Source: an uncultured Bacilli bacterium (GTDB lineage: Bacteria > Bacillota_I > Bacilli_A > RF39 > UBA660). Taken from it: 24,206 nucleotides of DNA. The notes below the pieces were generated by a model. It ran no database searches and was not told the DNA's origin. It saw only the letters and a program-made list of their open reading frames with translations. How positions within the stretch are numbered: the first letter of the stretch is position 1; every line of letters starts with the position of its first letter. Shown here piece after piece: positions 14,742 through 23,167 of the stretch. Location: positions 1 to 24,206 of the forward strand of contig CANROR010000012.1 of assembly GCA_947632275.1 (NCBI GenBank), written 5' to 3'. The position numbers and the translations under genes were made by a program.

Positions 14742-15414
14742 TTTTAACTCTTACTTTTTCTAAAAAGATTCTTTTGGTAAATCCCCCATTTTGCATAGCC
14801 TTTTCTTGGGCGGCTTCGGCAATTTCGGCTAAAGTAAAATCTTGGTATGTGACCATGGCTTTAAAGACTTCGTAAAGATCGGCTAGTTCCTTTTTCATTT
14901 CGTCTTTACTAGAAGATGCATTTACTTCGTTTAATTCTTCAATTAATTTTGTCTTTAAAGAAATCCAATATTCTTCATCGGTCAAAGTCCTAATCATCGG
15001 TTCTTCGCCATTTTGGCGAATTAGATCCGGGATATTATCGCGAACTAATTTATTATAAGTTTTATAGTGTTCTTCGCCTACTAGCTCATTTATATTAATA
15101 CCCAACACCATATTTAAATAACGTACTTCTCTTATTCTGTTAATAATATCACTAACCGTTACTTGATATTTTAAAGCTAAAGCATTAACAAACTTAATTT
15201 CATCCTTTTTCGGTTTTATTTGATCATACTTTTGAATATCTAGACAAATAGCTAAATAAGGAATGCTAAAGGCCCGAATTAAATATTCGGCTTCTCTAGG
15301 CTTAAAATTCTTTTGGGCCATTGCTTTAAAATCTTCTTTACTGGTTAAGAAAAATTTTTCCGCATATCTTTCTAAATAAATTTTTTCCCTATCAGTTAAA
15401 TTAGTTTTTTTCAT
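14731..15414 (-). CDS. MazG-like (COG4997-type) NTP pyrophosphohydrolase with extra N-terminal domain
   Basis: The C-terminal half of this 227-aa protein (about 119-218) is an all-alpha NTP pyrophosphohydrolase of the MazG-like superfamily. It has the start motif YNKLVRDNIPDLI and metal-binding acidic clusters EELNE (159-163) and ELADLYE (176-182). Relatives hydrolyse (d)NTPs to NMP and pyrophosphate, often as house-cleaning of damaged nucleotides. The N-terminal 100 residues or so form a separate helical domain that I cannot name; the next gene encodes a stand-alone relative of it. The stated COG4997-type relatives normally consist of the catalytic domain alone, so this is a fusion. It begins 12 bases after polC with a strong GGGGAGG site, so it is made together with both replicative polymerases. 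A role in cleaning the dNTP pool is a reasonable inference. Confidence 0.85.
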   Translation of the reverse strand: MKKTNLTDREKIYLERYAEKFFLTSKEDFKAMAQKNFKPREAEYLIRAFSIPYLAICLDIQKYDQIKPKKDEIKFVNALALKYQVTVSDIINRIREVRYLNMVLGININELVGEEHYKTYNKLVRDNIPDLIRQNGEEPMIRTLTDEEYWISLKTKLIEELNEVNASSSKDEMKKELADLYEVFKAMVTYQDFTLAEIAEAAQEKAMQNGGFTKRIFLEKVRVKNAK

Positions 15415-15426
15415 TTTCCTCCCCTT

Positions 15427-18400
15427 TTAAAATAAACTCATTTGAGCACTTTCCGGCATGCCATCAAATAAACCTAATTCTCTTAATTTATCCATCGTTG
15501 TTTTATTAACCTTACCGCGGGTGGCAAAATCTTCAATACAATAAAAAGGTTTTTTATTTCTTTCTTCAATTATTTTATTGGCTACGGCTTCCCCTAGACC
15601 ATCGACAGCCATGAATGGTAACGTTAAAGTTTTGGCTTCTTCATTAATATAAAAGGTTTTAGCTAAAGATTTTTCAATATCTAAACCTTTAAACGTAAAG
15701 CCTCGGGCCAACATTTCTAAAGCTACGGCCAGAGTATCGGCCACGGATTTTTCTTTAGGCGAAGCATTATCGCCCTTTTCTTTTAATTCTATTAAACGTC
15801 TTTTAATGCCATCATAACCACTTAACATCGCGGAGATATCAAAATCACTCCGACGAATACTAAAGAAGGCAGAATAATAATATAAAGGATAATAAACTTT
15901 AAACCAAGCTACCCGAAAGGCCATCATAACATAAGCACAAGCATGGGCTTTTGGAAACATATATTCTATCTTCCGACAACATTCAATAAACCATTCGGGA
16001 ACATGATTTTCGCGCATGATATCGACTTTTTCTAACCAAGCATCGGGTTCTTTTTTGGGTTTACCCTTCCGGACAAATTCACTTATTTTAAAGGAACTAG
16101 ATGGATCAATACCATAATTAATAAGACTTGTCATAATATCGTCCCGACAACCAACTACTTCTTCAAAGGAAGCAACTTTATTCACCACAATATCGCGCAC
16201 ATTGCCGGCCCAGACATTAGTTCCGTGGGAAAGGCCCGCGATTTTAACTAAATCGGCAAACCGAGTCGGTTTCGTTTCCAAAAGCATGTTAATGGTAAAT
16301 CCTGTCCCAAATTCAGGAATACCTAAAGTTCCGGTTTTACATAATATATCATCTGGTTTAACGCCTAAAGCATCAGTTGATGTAAATAAACTCAAAACTT
16401 TTTGATCATCAAAAGGAATATCTAAAATATTAACTTTAGTCGTATCGCCTAAGTAACGTAACATTGTCGGATCATCGTGCCCTAGAATATCGAGTTTTAA
16501 GACATTATCATGAATCGCATGGAAATCAAAATGGGTTGTATACCAGGTACTGTCTGGTTCATCGGCCGGATATTGGTAAGGCGTAAAATCAAAGACATCC
16601 ATATATTGAGGTATAACAATAATTCCGCCCGGATGTTGTCCGGTTGTTTTTTTAACTCCCGTGCAACCTTTAGCAATTCTTTCAACTTCTAAATTATTGA
16701 TAACAACATTATGGTCTTCAAAATAACCGCGAACATAACCCATCGCTGTTTTTTCCGCCACCGTCGAAATGGTACCGGCCCGATAGGCATGATCTTCGCC
16801 AAATAAGACTTTAACATGGTTATGCGCATCGGCTTGATTATCCCCCGAGAAATTAAGGTCAATGTCGGGTACTTTCTCGGCTTTAAAGCCTAAGAAAGTG
16901 GCAAATGGCATATCCTGGCCTTCTTTTTTCATTTTCGTTCCACATTCACAGATGCGATCGGGCATATCATAACCACTCGTATAATCATCACTTAAAGGTT
17001 TACCCTCAATTTCAAAAAGACTTTTTTTACAACTTGGACAAACGTAATGCGGTGGCAAACCATTAACTTCGGTTATTCCCATCATCGTAGCCACAAGCGA
17101 AGATCCGACACTACCCCGAGAACCAACAAAATAACCATCTTCGTTACTTTTTTTTACGAGCTTTTGGGCAATTAGATAAATAACATCATAACCACCACCA
17201 ATAATCCCATTTAGTTCGGCTTCTAACCGTTCTTCGATTATTGGAGGCAAAGGATCGCCATAAATTTCATGGGCTCTTTTGTAAACCATTGTTTTACATT
17301 CTTCCGCCGAATTTTCTAAGATAGGCGTATATAATTTATCTTTAATAATTTGTAAGTGTTCACACATTTCGGCGATTTTATTCGGATTTTCAATAACAAT
17401 TTCTTTTTGCAAATCACTATCTAAAAAGGCAAAAGCTTCTAACATTTCTTTCGTCGTTAAAAACCGCATATTAGGTAGTTCCAAGCCCGGCCGATTCAAA
17501 GGATGAAGTTTACCATTGGTTTTTTGATGAACAATAATTTTCCGATAGATTAAATCATCTTCATATAAATTATGCACATCGCCCACGGCACAAACCATTT
17601 TGCCTTTACTTTTGGCAACATTAATTATTCGTTTTACATAATTTTGGTATTCTAAGACATTATGAAACCGTTCTTCGCCAATTAAATGGGAACAACTGGA
17701 AGCCGGATAAACTTCGATATAATCATAAAAGTCCATCATATCGCCTAGTTCTTCATCGGTTAAATTGAAACCTTTATCAAAAATCTCGCCATTAATACAA
17801 CCACTGCCAATAAGAAGACCATTTCTTAAATTAATAATATCATCGCGCGGAATTTTAGGTTCTTGTCCTTTAAATAAATATTTGGTATTGGCGAGTGAAA
17901 CAATTTTAAATAAATTTTTTAACCCTTCACTATTTTTGGCAATTAACGAAATATGGAAAGGACGCGCAAATTTAATATTATTATCATGACTTGTCAAAGT
18001 ATTTAAATCTAAAGTTGTTTTAATATTATCTTTTTTTAATTCCATAAACATGCGATACAAACATTTCGCCGTACCTTCGGCATCATAATCGGCCCGATGG
18101 TGTTTATCTTCATCCCATTCTACTTCTAAGTTTTTAACTAACGTCGAAAGTTTATGATTTCGCCAATGCGGATACATATTCCGGGCTAAAGTCATCGTAT
18201 CTAAAACGGTAAATTTAAATTCCCCTAAATTATATTTTTGCATTGCATTAGCTACAAAGCCAATATCAAAAGCGGCATTATGCGCCACAAGGGGTAAATC
18301 ACCACAAAAATCAAGAAAGCGTTTGGTAACATTTTCTTCCGTGTCTTTTCCCTTTAACATCTCATCCGTTATTTGAGTAAGCTCCGTAATAAATTTAGAT

Positions 18401-19746
18401 AAAGGCCGGTCGCACGCAATAAGTTCATCAAACCGATCAATTACTTCATTATTTTTAATTTTAACGGCCCCAATTTCAATCATTTGGTCAACACCATAAT
18501 TTAGACCGGTCGTTTCGGTATCATAAACCACATACTCTTGATCTAATAAAGGAAATTCTTGATTATTAAAGACAATATTGGAATTATCATCGACCACATT
18601 CATTTCGACGCCATATAAAGCTTTAAATTTATCTTTATCCTCTTTCCCTTTATTGATTTTAGCTAGGGTATTAAATACATCTGGATAAGCTTGTAAAACA
18701 TTGTGATCGGTAATGGCTACCGCCTTATGGCCTAAAGAATAAGCTAAGTTTACTAAATCGGCCGCCGGTACTACCCCATCCATCATACTCATCATCGTAT
18801 GAGCATGAAGTTCAACTCTTTTTTCAACTTCTTCATCTTTTAAACTCGAACTTTTACTTGGAATAATTTCAATATTCTTGGCCGTAAAAACCATTTGTCT
18901 TTTATATTCATCCATCGCAATATTGCCATGCATCCGTAACCAATTACCTTTTTCCCCTTTTTTCACTAGCTCTTTAAAAACATTACAAAGTTTTTTATAG
19001 GTTTCTTCAACATAGACAACTACTTTCATTAAATAACTATTTTTTTTATCACTGATTTTACCATTGATAATATAAATTGGTCCCCGTTGGCTTTGCCGTT
19101 CTAAACCTTCCATATCAAAAATAAAAGTTTCAATAATCAGATTTCGCGTATCCCCTAAAATATTATTTAAAGGCGTAACTTCGCCATCTTTATGAACGCC
19201 TAAAATGACGGGACTTTCTTTCGGTTTTTCAATATCTTTTTTTTCTTGCGCAATCGCTTCTTTTATATTTTGCCGGGCCTCATCATTTATTAAAACTGTA
19301 AACGTGTATTTACCCAAACCATAATCCATCATTTTAGTTAATAATTTCTTCTTTTCTTCGGCTAATTCTTTTTGCTCAATTTCACTACTAACATTAAAAA
19401 CTATTTCATTACCTTTAATATTTATTTGCGCATTTTTAACATTAATTAAAGACGGATGATCAATAATAATTTCGTCTAAAAAATAATCTATATAGCTATG
19501 TAAATTTTCTTCATCAACATTTTTAAAATTTAAATGAATATGACAAGGATTTTGCCCATTTATTCCATTTTGCGCACATAAAAATAAATTATTAACTTCG
19601 GCAATCGGAATAATATTAGGCACATTTACAAATATTTCAAAACTGCCACTTTTTTTGTTTAAAATAACTTTTTCAATTGTGGCCTCATTAAAAAATTCAC
19701 TTTGATAATTTATACTAGCAAAAAATCTTTTTACCTCATCATTCAT
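15427..19746 (-). CDS. polC: DNA polymerase III alpha subunit, PolC type
   Basis: PolC is the main replicative polymerase of low-GC Gram-positive bacteria, with built-in proofreading. From the ATG at 19746 it has 1439 aa, as usual. In numbering from the in-frame ATG at 19758, an N-terminal domain and OB fold precede a PHP segment (VELHAHTMMSMMDG, 315-328). An inserted DEDD exonuclease follows (D413, E415 in DTETTGL; AHNAAFD, 492-498; HHRADYD). The zinc site is C907/C910 with C937/C939, and the polymerase carboxylates are D965 and D967 (PDIDLNFSG) with D1090 (KLDILGHDD). A helix-hairpin-helix sits near the C-terminus. I prefer 19746 because GGTGG lies 4 bases upstream, while 19758 has only a poor site close by. 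It overlaps the end of dnaE, so the two polymerases are translationally coupled. Confidence 0.97.
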   Translation of the reverse strand: MNDEVKRFFASINYQSEFFNEATIEKVILNKKSGSFEIFVNVPNIIPIAEVNNLFLCAQNGINGQNPCHIHLNFKNVDEENLHSYIDYFLDEIIIDHPSLINVKNAQINIKGNEIVFNVSSEIEQKELAEEKKKLLTKMMDYGLGKYTFTVLINDEARQNIKEAIAQEKKDIEKPKESPVILGVHKDGEVTPLNNILGDTRNLIIETFIFDMEGLERQSQRGPIYIINGKISDKKNSYLMKVVVYVEETYKKLCNVFKELVKKGEKGNWLRMHGNIAMDEYKRQMVFTAKNIEIIPSKSSSLKDEEVEKRVELHAHTMMSMMDGVVPAADLVNLAYSLGHKAVAITDHNVLQAYPDVFNTLAKINKGKEDKDKFKALYGVEMNVVDDNSNIVFNNQEFPLLDQEYVVYDTETTGLNYGVDQMIEIGAVKIKNNEVIDRFDELIACDRPLSKFITELTQITDEMLKGKDTEENVTKRFLDFCGDLPLVAHNAAFDIGFVANAMQKYNLGEFKFTVLDTMTLARNMYPHWRNHKLSTLVKNLEVEWDEDKHHRADYDAEGTAKCLYRMFMELKKDNIKTTLDLNTLTSHDNNIKFARPFHISLIAKNSEGLKNLFKIVSLANTKYLFKGQEPKIPRDDIINLRNGLLIGSGCINGEIFDKGFNLTDEELGDMMDFYDYIEVYPASSCSHLIGEERFHNVLEYQNYVKRIINVAKSKGKMVCAVGDVHNLYEDDLIYRKIIVHQKTNGKLHPLNRPGLELPNMRFLTTKEMLEAFAFLDSDLQKEIVIENPNKIAEMCEHLQIIKDKLYTPILENSAEECKTMVYKRAHEIYGDPLPPIIEERLEAELNGIIGGGYDVIYLIAQKLVKKSNEDGYFVGSRGSVGSSLVATMMGITEVNGLPPHYVCPSCKKSLFEIEGKPLSDDYTSGYDMPDRICECGTKMKKEGQDMPFATFLGFKAEKVPDIDLNFSGDNQADAHNHVKVLFGEDHAYRAGTISTVAEKTAMGYVRGYFEDHNVVINNLEVERIAKGCTGVKKTTGQHPGGIIVIPQYMDVFDFTPYQYPADEPDSTWYTTHFDFHAIHDNVLKLDILGHDDPTMLRYLGDTTKVNILDIPFDDQKVLSLFTSTDALGVKPDDILCKTGTLGIPEFGTGFTINMLLETKPTRFADLVKIAGLSHGTNVWAGNVRDIVVNKVASFEEVVGCRDDIMTSLINYGIDPSSSFKISEFVRKGKPKKEPDAWLEKVDIMRENHVPEWFIECCRKIEYMFPKAHACAYVMMAFRVAWFKVYYPLYYYSAFFSIRRSDFDISAMLSGYDGIKRRLIELKEKGDNASPKEKSVADTLAVALEMLARGFTFKGLDIEKSLAKTFYINEEAKTLTLPFMAVDGLGEAVANKIIEERNKKPFYCIEDFATRGKVNKTTMDKLRELGLFDGMPESAQMSLF

Positions 19747-22585
19747 TGTTACCACCATCTTTCTTGATATTATTAACGATTATTTGATATTTGTCAAATC
19801 TTTTTGTCACTTCACCGCGAATATAGCAAATATCATTAACTTGAATATCTTTAATTAAAGCAAAGTTGTTGGGAAAAATAGTTAAATCAATCGAACCGGT
19901 TTCATCTTCGGCTTCCAAAAAAGCCATATCTTCCCCTTTTTTCGTCTTTATATTAGTTCTTTTGGTAATTAAGAGAACCAGATTAATCCGTTTATATTCC
20001 CAACTTTTTAAATTTTCTACTTTAACAATATTTTTTTCTTGATATTTACTAGTCGGATGATTACTTAAATAAAAGCCAAAGCTTGTTAGTTCTTCTTGCC
20101 GTTTTTCTTCTTCCGTATTGTCCGAATACTTTATTATCTCGGGTTGTTCTATTAATTCTTCATCATCGCCAATTAAAGCTAAATAATTATAAATATTATC
20201 TAAATTATTAAGTAAGGTTGGATGATTATAGGAAAAAGTATCTAAAGCTCCCCCTTTAATTAAAGCCTCAATTACATCTCTACTTAAAATATTATTAGTT
20301 TTTTTCAAAAAAGTAAATAAATCTGTACCTTTTTCCAACTTTAATTCTTGAAGTTTTAAAACGGTTTCTTTCGTAATTTTATTTATGCTAGTTAAAGGCA
20401 TAATAATTAAATTATTTTTAATTTTAAATTCTAAATTTAAATTAAAAATACTTGGTTTTAAAATTTTTAAATTCCGTTTTTTTAATAAATTTAAATATTT
20501 AACCGTTTCATTTTTCGCCGCTTTATTAAGTAAAACTAAAATAAAATATTCATAATAATAAGTTTTTAAATAAGCCATTTGATAAGAAATGGTCGCATAA
20601 GCCACAGAATGACTTTTATTAAAACCATAACCGGCGAATTTAGCAATATCTTCATAAATTCTTTGAGCAATTTCTGGAGAATAATGGTTATTATTAGCTC
20701 TTTTTATAAATTTTATTTTTTCTTCCTTAAGTATTTCTTCTTTTTTCTTCGCAATAGCTCTTCTTATAATATCGGCTTCCCCATAAGAATAACCTCCGAT
20801 TTTATTTAAAATCGCCATAATTTGTTCTTGATATAAAATAATCCCATAAGTTTCTTTTAAAATTGGCTCTAAATCAGGATGTAAATAAGTAATTTTTTCT
20901 AAACCTTTCTTCCGGCGATTATAAGTATCTATATAATCTTTGGGTCCGGGTCTAACTAAAGCTAAAGCCGCCACCAAATCATTAAAACTATCAATTTTAA
21001 AATTTTCCAAGAAGCGTTTCATTACATTCGTTTCAAATTGAAAAATACCTTCAACATCAATTGTATTAAAAATATTAAAGACTTTTTTATCTTCATAATT
21101 TAAAGCCGGGATTTTGGGCATACCAATTAAATCTAAGACATTTTGAATTATCGTTAAATTTCTTAAACCTAAAAAATCCATTTTTAATAAGCCTAAAGTT
21201 TCTAAATAATCGGTAGTTCCCGTCACAATTTCGTCGCCATTTTTATAAAGCGGAATAATATCGGTTAAAGGATTTTTACAAATAACCACGGCGGCCGCAT
21301 GCATTGACACATTTTTCTTTAAATTTTCGAGCTTCATCGCCACATAATAAAGATTTTTTAGTTCTTTATAACTAAATAAATATTTTTTAATAATCGGATT
21401 GGCCAAATTTTCTTGTAGACTTAAATCAGCCTTAACATTTTTAATAAATTTTTCGAATAAATAAGGATCTATTTTTAAAATTTTGGCTAAATCCCTTAAA
21501 ACTAATTTGGCTTTTAACGTGTTATAAGTAATACCTTTTGCTACTTTATCAAAACCATATTTTTCTTTGACATAACTAATAACTTCTTCTCTTTTGGCCG
21601 CATCAAAATCAATATCGATGTCGGGCATCGTAATTCGTTCCGGATTTAAAAATCTTTCAAAAATTAAACCATAAGCGATGGGATCAATATCGGTGATGCC
21701 AATCGCATAACTTACTAAAGATCCCGCGGCACTACCACGACCTGGCCCTACTAAAATATGATTTTTCTTAGCATACAAAACATAATCATAAACAATCAAA
21801 AAATAATCGGCATATCCCATTTTCTTAATAACTTGAAGTTCATAATCTAAACGTTTTTGATAAACATCCAAAACTTGATTATTTAATCTTTTAGCCAAAC
21901 CTTTAGCACTTAAATTTTTTAAAAAGGTAAAAGAATCTTCACAATATTTGGGAATATAGTTTTGTTTTAAAGGTATTTCTATATTTATTTTACTAATAAT
22001 TTCCTTTAGTACTTGGGTATTTTCATCAGTTTCATGATAATAATTATTTTTATAATCAATTGGTTCTCGGCCTGCGAGTTTATCCAAGTATTTTAAATAA
22101 ACTAAATCTTCTTTTTTTAAAACGTGAATATCATTTAAATATAGTTTAGAACCATCAATTTCTTCTTTTTCATCAATGGTTTCATAACTAAAATATAAAT
22201 TATCATAAAAGATTAAAGCTTCTTTTAATCTATAACTTTTAAAAGGTAAAATGGCTAAAATATTTTCTTGATACTTAATTAAATCATTTAATTTTAATTC
22301 TCTTTCCTGTTTTAAATAATCAAGCTTAATTAAATTTTGCAAACCCGCGAAATTTTTAGCGTATAAATATATTTCTAAATTATCAATAGTAATCGTTAAC
22401 CCAATGATTGGTTTAATATTTTGGGCTAAACATTTCGTATAGAATTCCATCCACCCGTATAAATTATCATCACAAATACCACAAGCTTTAATTTTATTAG
22501 TACTTAAAAAAGCTATTAAGTCATCAATCTTAATCAAGCTTTGGAGTAAAGAATAATCAGTTGTAACTTTAAGTGGTGTATCCAT
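19739..22585 (-). CDS. dnaE: DNA polymerase III alpha subunit, DnaE type
   Basis: In PolC-bearing bacteria the DnaE polymerase extends RNA primers before handing over to PolC, and also acts in mutagenic repair. The 948 aa are shorter than the roughly 1100 of Bacillus DnaE. The order is a PHP domain, a palm with GPGRGSAAGS (280-289), catalytic D322 and D324 in MPDIDIDF, and D470 in KMDFLGL; then thumb/fingers, a helix-hairpin-helix region, and a C-terminal OB fold (about 865-940). The HxH metal ligands expected before YSLL in the PHP domain are replaced (K6, T8), so that domain is probably not catalytic. There is no proofreading domain. An AAGAGGT site precedes the ATG. It ends with two TGA codons overlapping the polC start. 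Confidence 0.96.
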   Translation of the reverse strand: MDTPLKVTTDYSLLQSLIKIDDLIAFLSTNKIKACGICDDNLYGWMEFYTKCLAQNIKPIIGLTITIDNLEIYLYAKNFAGLQNLIKLDYLKQERELKLNDLIKYQENILAILPFKSYRLKEALIFYDNLYFSYETIDEKEEIDGSKLYLNDIHVLKKEDLVYLKYLDKLAGREPIDYKNNYYHETDENTQVLKEIISKINIEIPLKQNYIPKYCEDSFTFLKNLSAKGLAKRLNNQVLDVYQKRLDYELQVIKKMGYADYFLIVYDYVLYAKKNHILVGPGRGSAAGSLVSYAIGITDIDPIAYGLIFERFLNPERITMPDIDIDFDAAKREEVISYVKEKYGFDKVAKGITYNTLKAKLVLRDLAKILKIDPYLFEKFIKNVKADLSLQENLANPIIKKYLFSYKELKNLYYVAMKLENLKKNVSMHAAAVVICKNPLTDIIPLYKNGDEIVTGTTDYLETLGLLKMDFLGLRNLTIIQNVLDLIGMPKIPALNYEDKKVFNIFNTIDVEGIFQFETNVMKRFLENFKIDSFNDLVAALALVRPGPKDYIDTYNRRKKGLEKITYLHPDLEPILKETYGIILYQEQIMAILNKIGGYSYGEADIIRRAIAKKKEEILKEEKIKFIKRANNNHYSPEIAQRIYEDIAKFAGYGFNKSHSVAYATISYQMAYLKTYYYEYFILVLLNKAAKNETVKYLNLLKKRNLKILKPSIFNLNLEFKIKNNLIIMPLTSINKITKETVLKLQELKLEKGTDLFTFLKKTNNILSRDVIEALIKGGALDTFSYNHPTLLNNLDNIYNYLALIGDDEELIEQPEIIKYSDNTEEEKRQEELTSFGFYLSNHPTSKYQEKNIVKVENLKSWEYKRINLVLLITKRTNIKTKKGEDMAFLEAEDETGSIDLTIFPNNFALIKDIQVNDICYIRGEVTKRFDKYQIIVNNIKKDGGNNE

Positions 22586-22604
22586 ACTTCTACCTCTTAA
22601 ACTA

Positions 22605-22633
22605 ATTATAACAAATTTCTATTTAAACCAAAA
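22605..22633 (-). promoter_or_regulatory. Probable promoter of dnaE-polC, with weak -35 box
   Basis: A perfect TATAAT (22605-22610) on the minus strand lies about 20 bases before the dnaE start. The best spaced upstream hexamer is TTTTGG (22628-22633), a poor -35 match. The operon has to start here, because a terminator lies directly upstream. The -35 region overlaps an inverted repeat. Confidence 0.5.
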
Positions 22634-22646
22634 GAATTATTCTTTT
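22630..22646. repeat. Perfect 7-bp inverted repeat in front of dnaE
   Basis: AAAAGAA (22630-22636) and TTCTTTT (22640-22646) flank a 3-base centre. It covers the presumed -35 region of the dnaE promoter, where an operator could lie. In AT-rich DNA such a repeat may also arise by chance. Confidence 0.45.
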
Positions 22647-22650
22647 AAAC

Positions 22651-22678
22651 ATAAGAAAACTCGATATGACTACCGAGT
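22651..22678 (-). terminator. Terminator of the 117-aa gene
   Basis: ACTCGATA (22659-22666) pairs with TACCGAGT (22671-22678), eight pairs with one G-T wobble, around the loop TGAC. On the minus strand TTTCTTAT follows. It lies 7 bases after the stop codon. Confidence 0.7.
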
Positions 22679-22685
22679 ATTAATT

Positions 22686-23039
22686 TTAAATCCAATGCGA
22701 TACATAAATTATTTTCGTCGTATCTTCTTCATATTTATTAAATATTTTAATAATTGATTTAATCATTTCTTTTAACATATCTTTAACATCACGACTAATG
22801 CGAACTTGGACAATTTGTTTTTGAAATGCTTTCCGAAAGATATAATCTTCAATATATTTACCAATAACATAATCTAGTTCTTGAACCATTTTCACATCTT
22901 CCATATTATTTAAATCAATTCGATAAATATATTCTTGATATATTTTTAAGATTTTTTCCGTGATAACATCATTTTCCATAGGGACAAACTCCGTGATTTT
23001 ATAAAAGTTTGGGCAATATTTAATTACTTCTTTATTCAT
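22686..23039 (-). CDS. Small protein of unknown function
   Basis: I do not recognise this 117-aa protein. It is rich in Ile, Lys, Glu and Tyr, looks mostly helical and has no signal peptide, transmembrane helix or metal-binding motif. A charged helical stretch (about 25-60) is followed by VQVRISRDVKDMLKEMIKSIIKIFNKYEED and a hydrophobic end (IIYVSHWI). The RISRDVKDML segment could resemble a short strand-helix element, but this is not enough to assign a DNA-binding fold. GAGG lies five bases before the ATG. It has its own terminator and a likely promoter, and is divergent from the VanY-type gene, with which it shares a 128-base spacer. Confidence 0.72.
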   Translation of the reverse strand: MNKEVIKYCPNFYKITEFVPMENDVITEKILKIYQEYIYRIDLNNMEDVKMVQELDYVIGKYIEDYIFRKAFQKQIVQVRISRDVKDMLKEMIKSIIKIFNKYEEDTTKIIYVSHWI

Positions 23040-23062
23040 TTACCTCATCCTATTCTATATAA

Positions 23063-23091
23063 ATATTACAATAAAACTATGTAAATGTAAA
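23063..23091 (-). promoter_or_regulatory. Probable promoter of the 117-aa gene
   Basis: On the minus strand TTTACA (23086-23091, five of six consensus bases) lies 17 bases from TAATAT (23063-23068, four of six). Another TTTACA repeats a few bases downstream, so the exact boxes are uncertain. Confidence 0.45.
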
Positions 23092-23119
23092 GTAAAATCG
23101 ACAAATTTCGCCAAAAAAA

Positions 23120-23148
23120 TTGACTTCAAATATTTCCTTTTATATTAT
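23120..23148 (+). promoter_or_regulatory. Promoter of the VanY-type carboxypeptidase gene
   Basis: TTGACT (23120-23125) and TATTAT (23143-23148) are separated by 17 bases, each matching five of six consensus positions. Transcription should start near 23155, next to the ribosome site, which shows that the upstream ATG at 23153 is not the start codon. Confidence 0.8.
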
Positions 23149-23167
23149 ATAAATGAGGTGTTCTAAA

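Noticed and set aside
14373..15414. Toxin-antitoxin or ImmA/ImmR phage module
   Set aside because: No HExxH metalloprotease motif, repressor or integrase is present; only a vague resemblance remains, so I report paralogy and not a named system.
23153..23167. Upstream ATG adding five residues to the VanY-type protein
   Set aside because: It lies before the expected transcription start, and the GAGGTG site serves the ATG at 23168.
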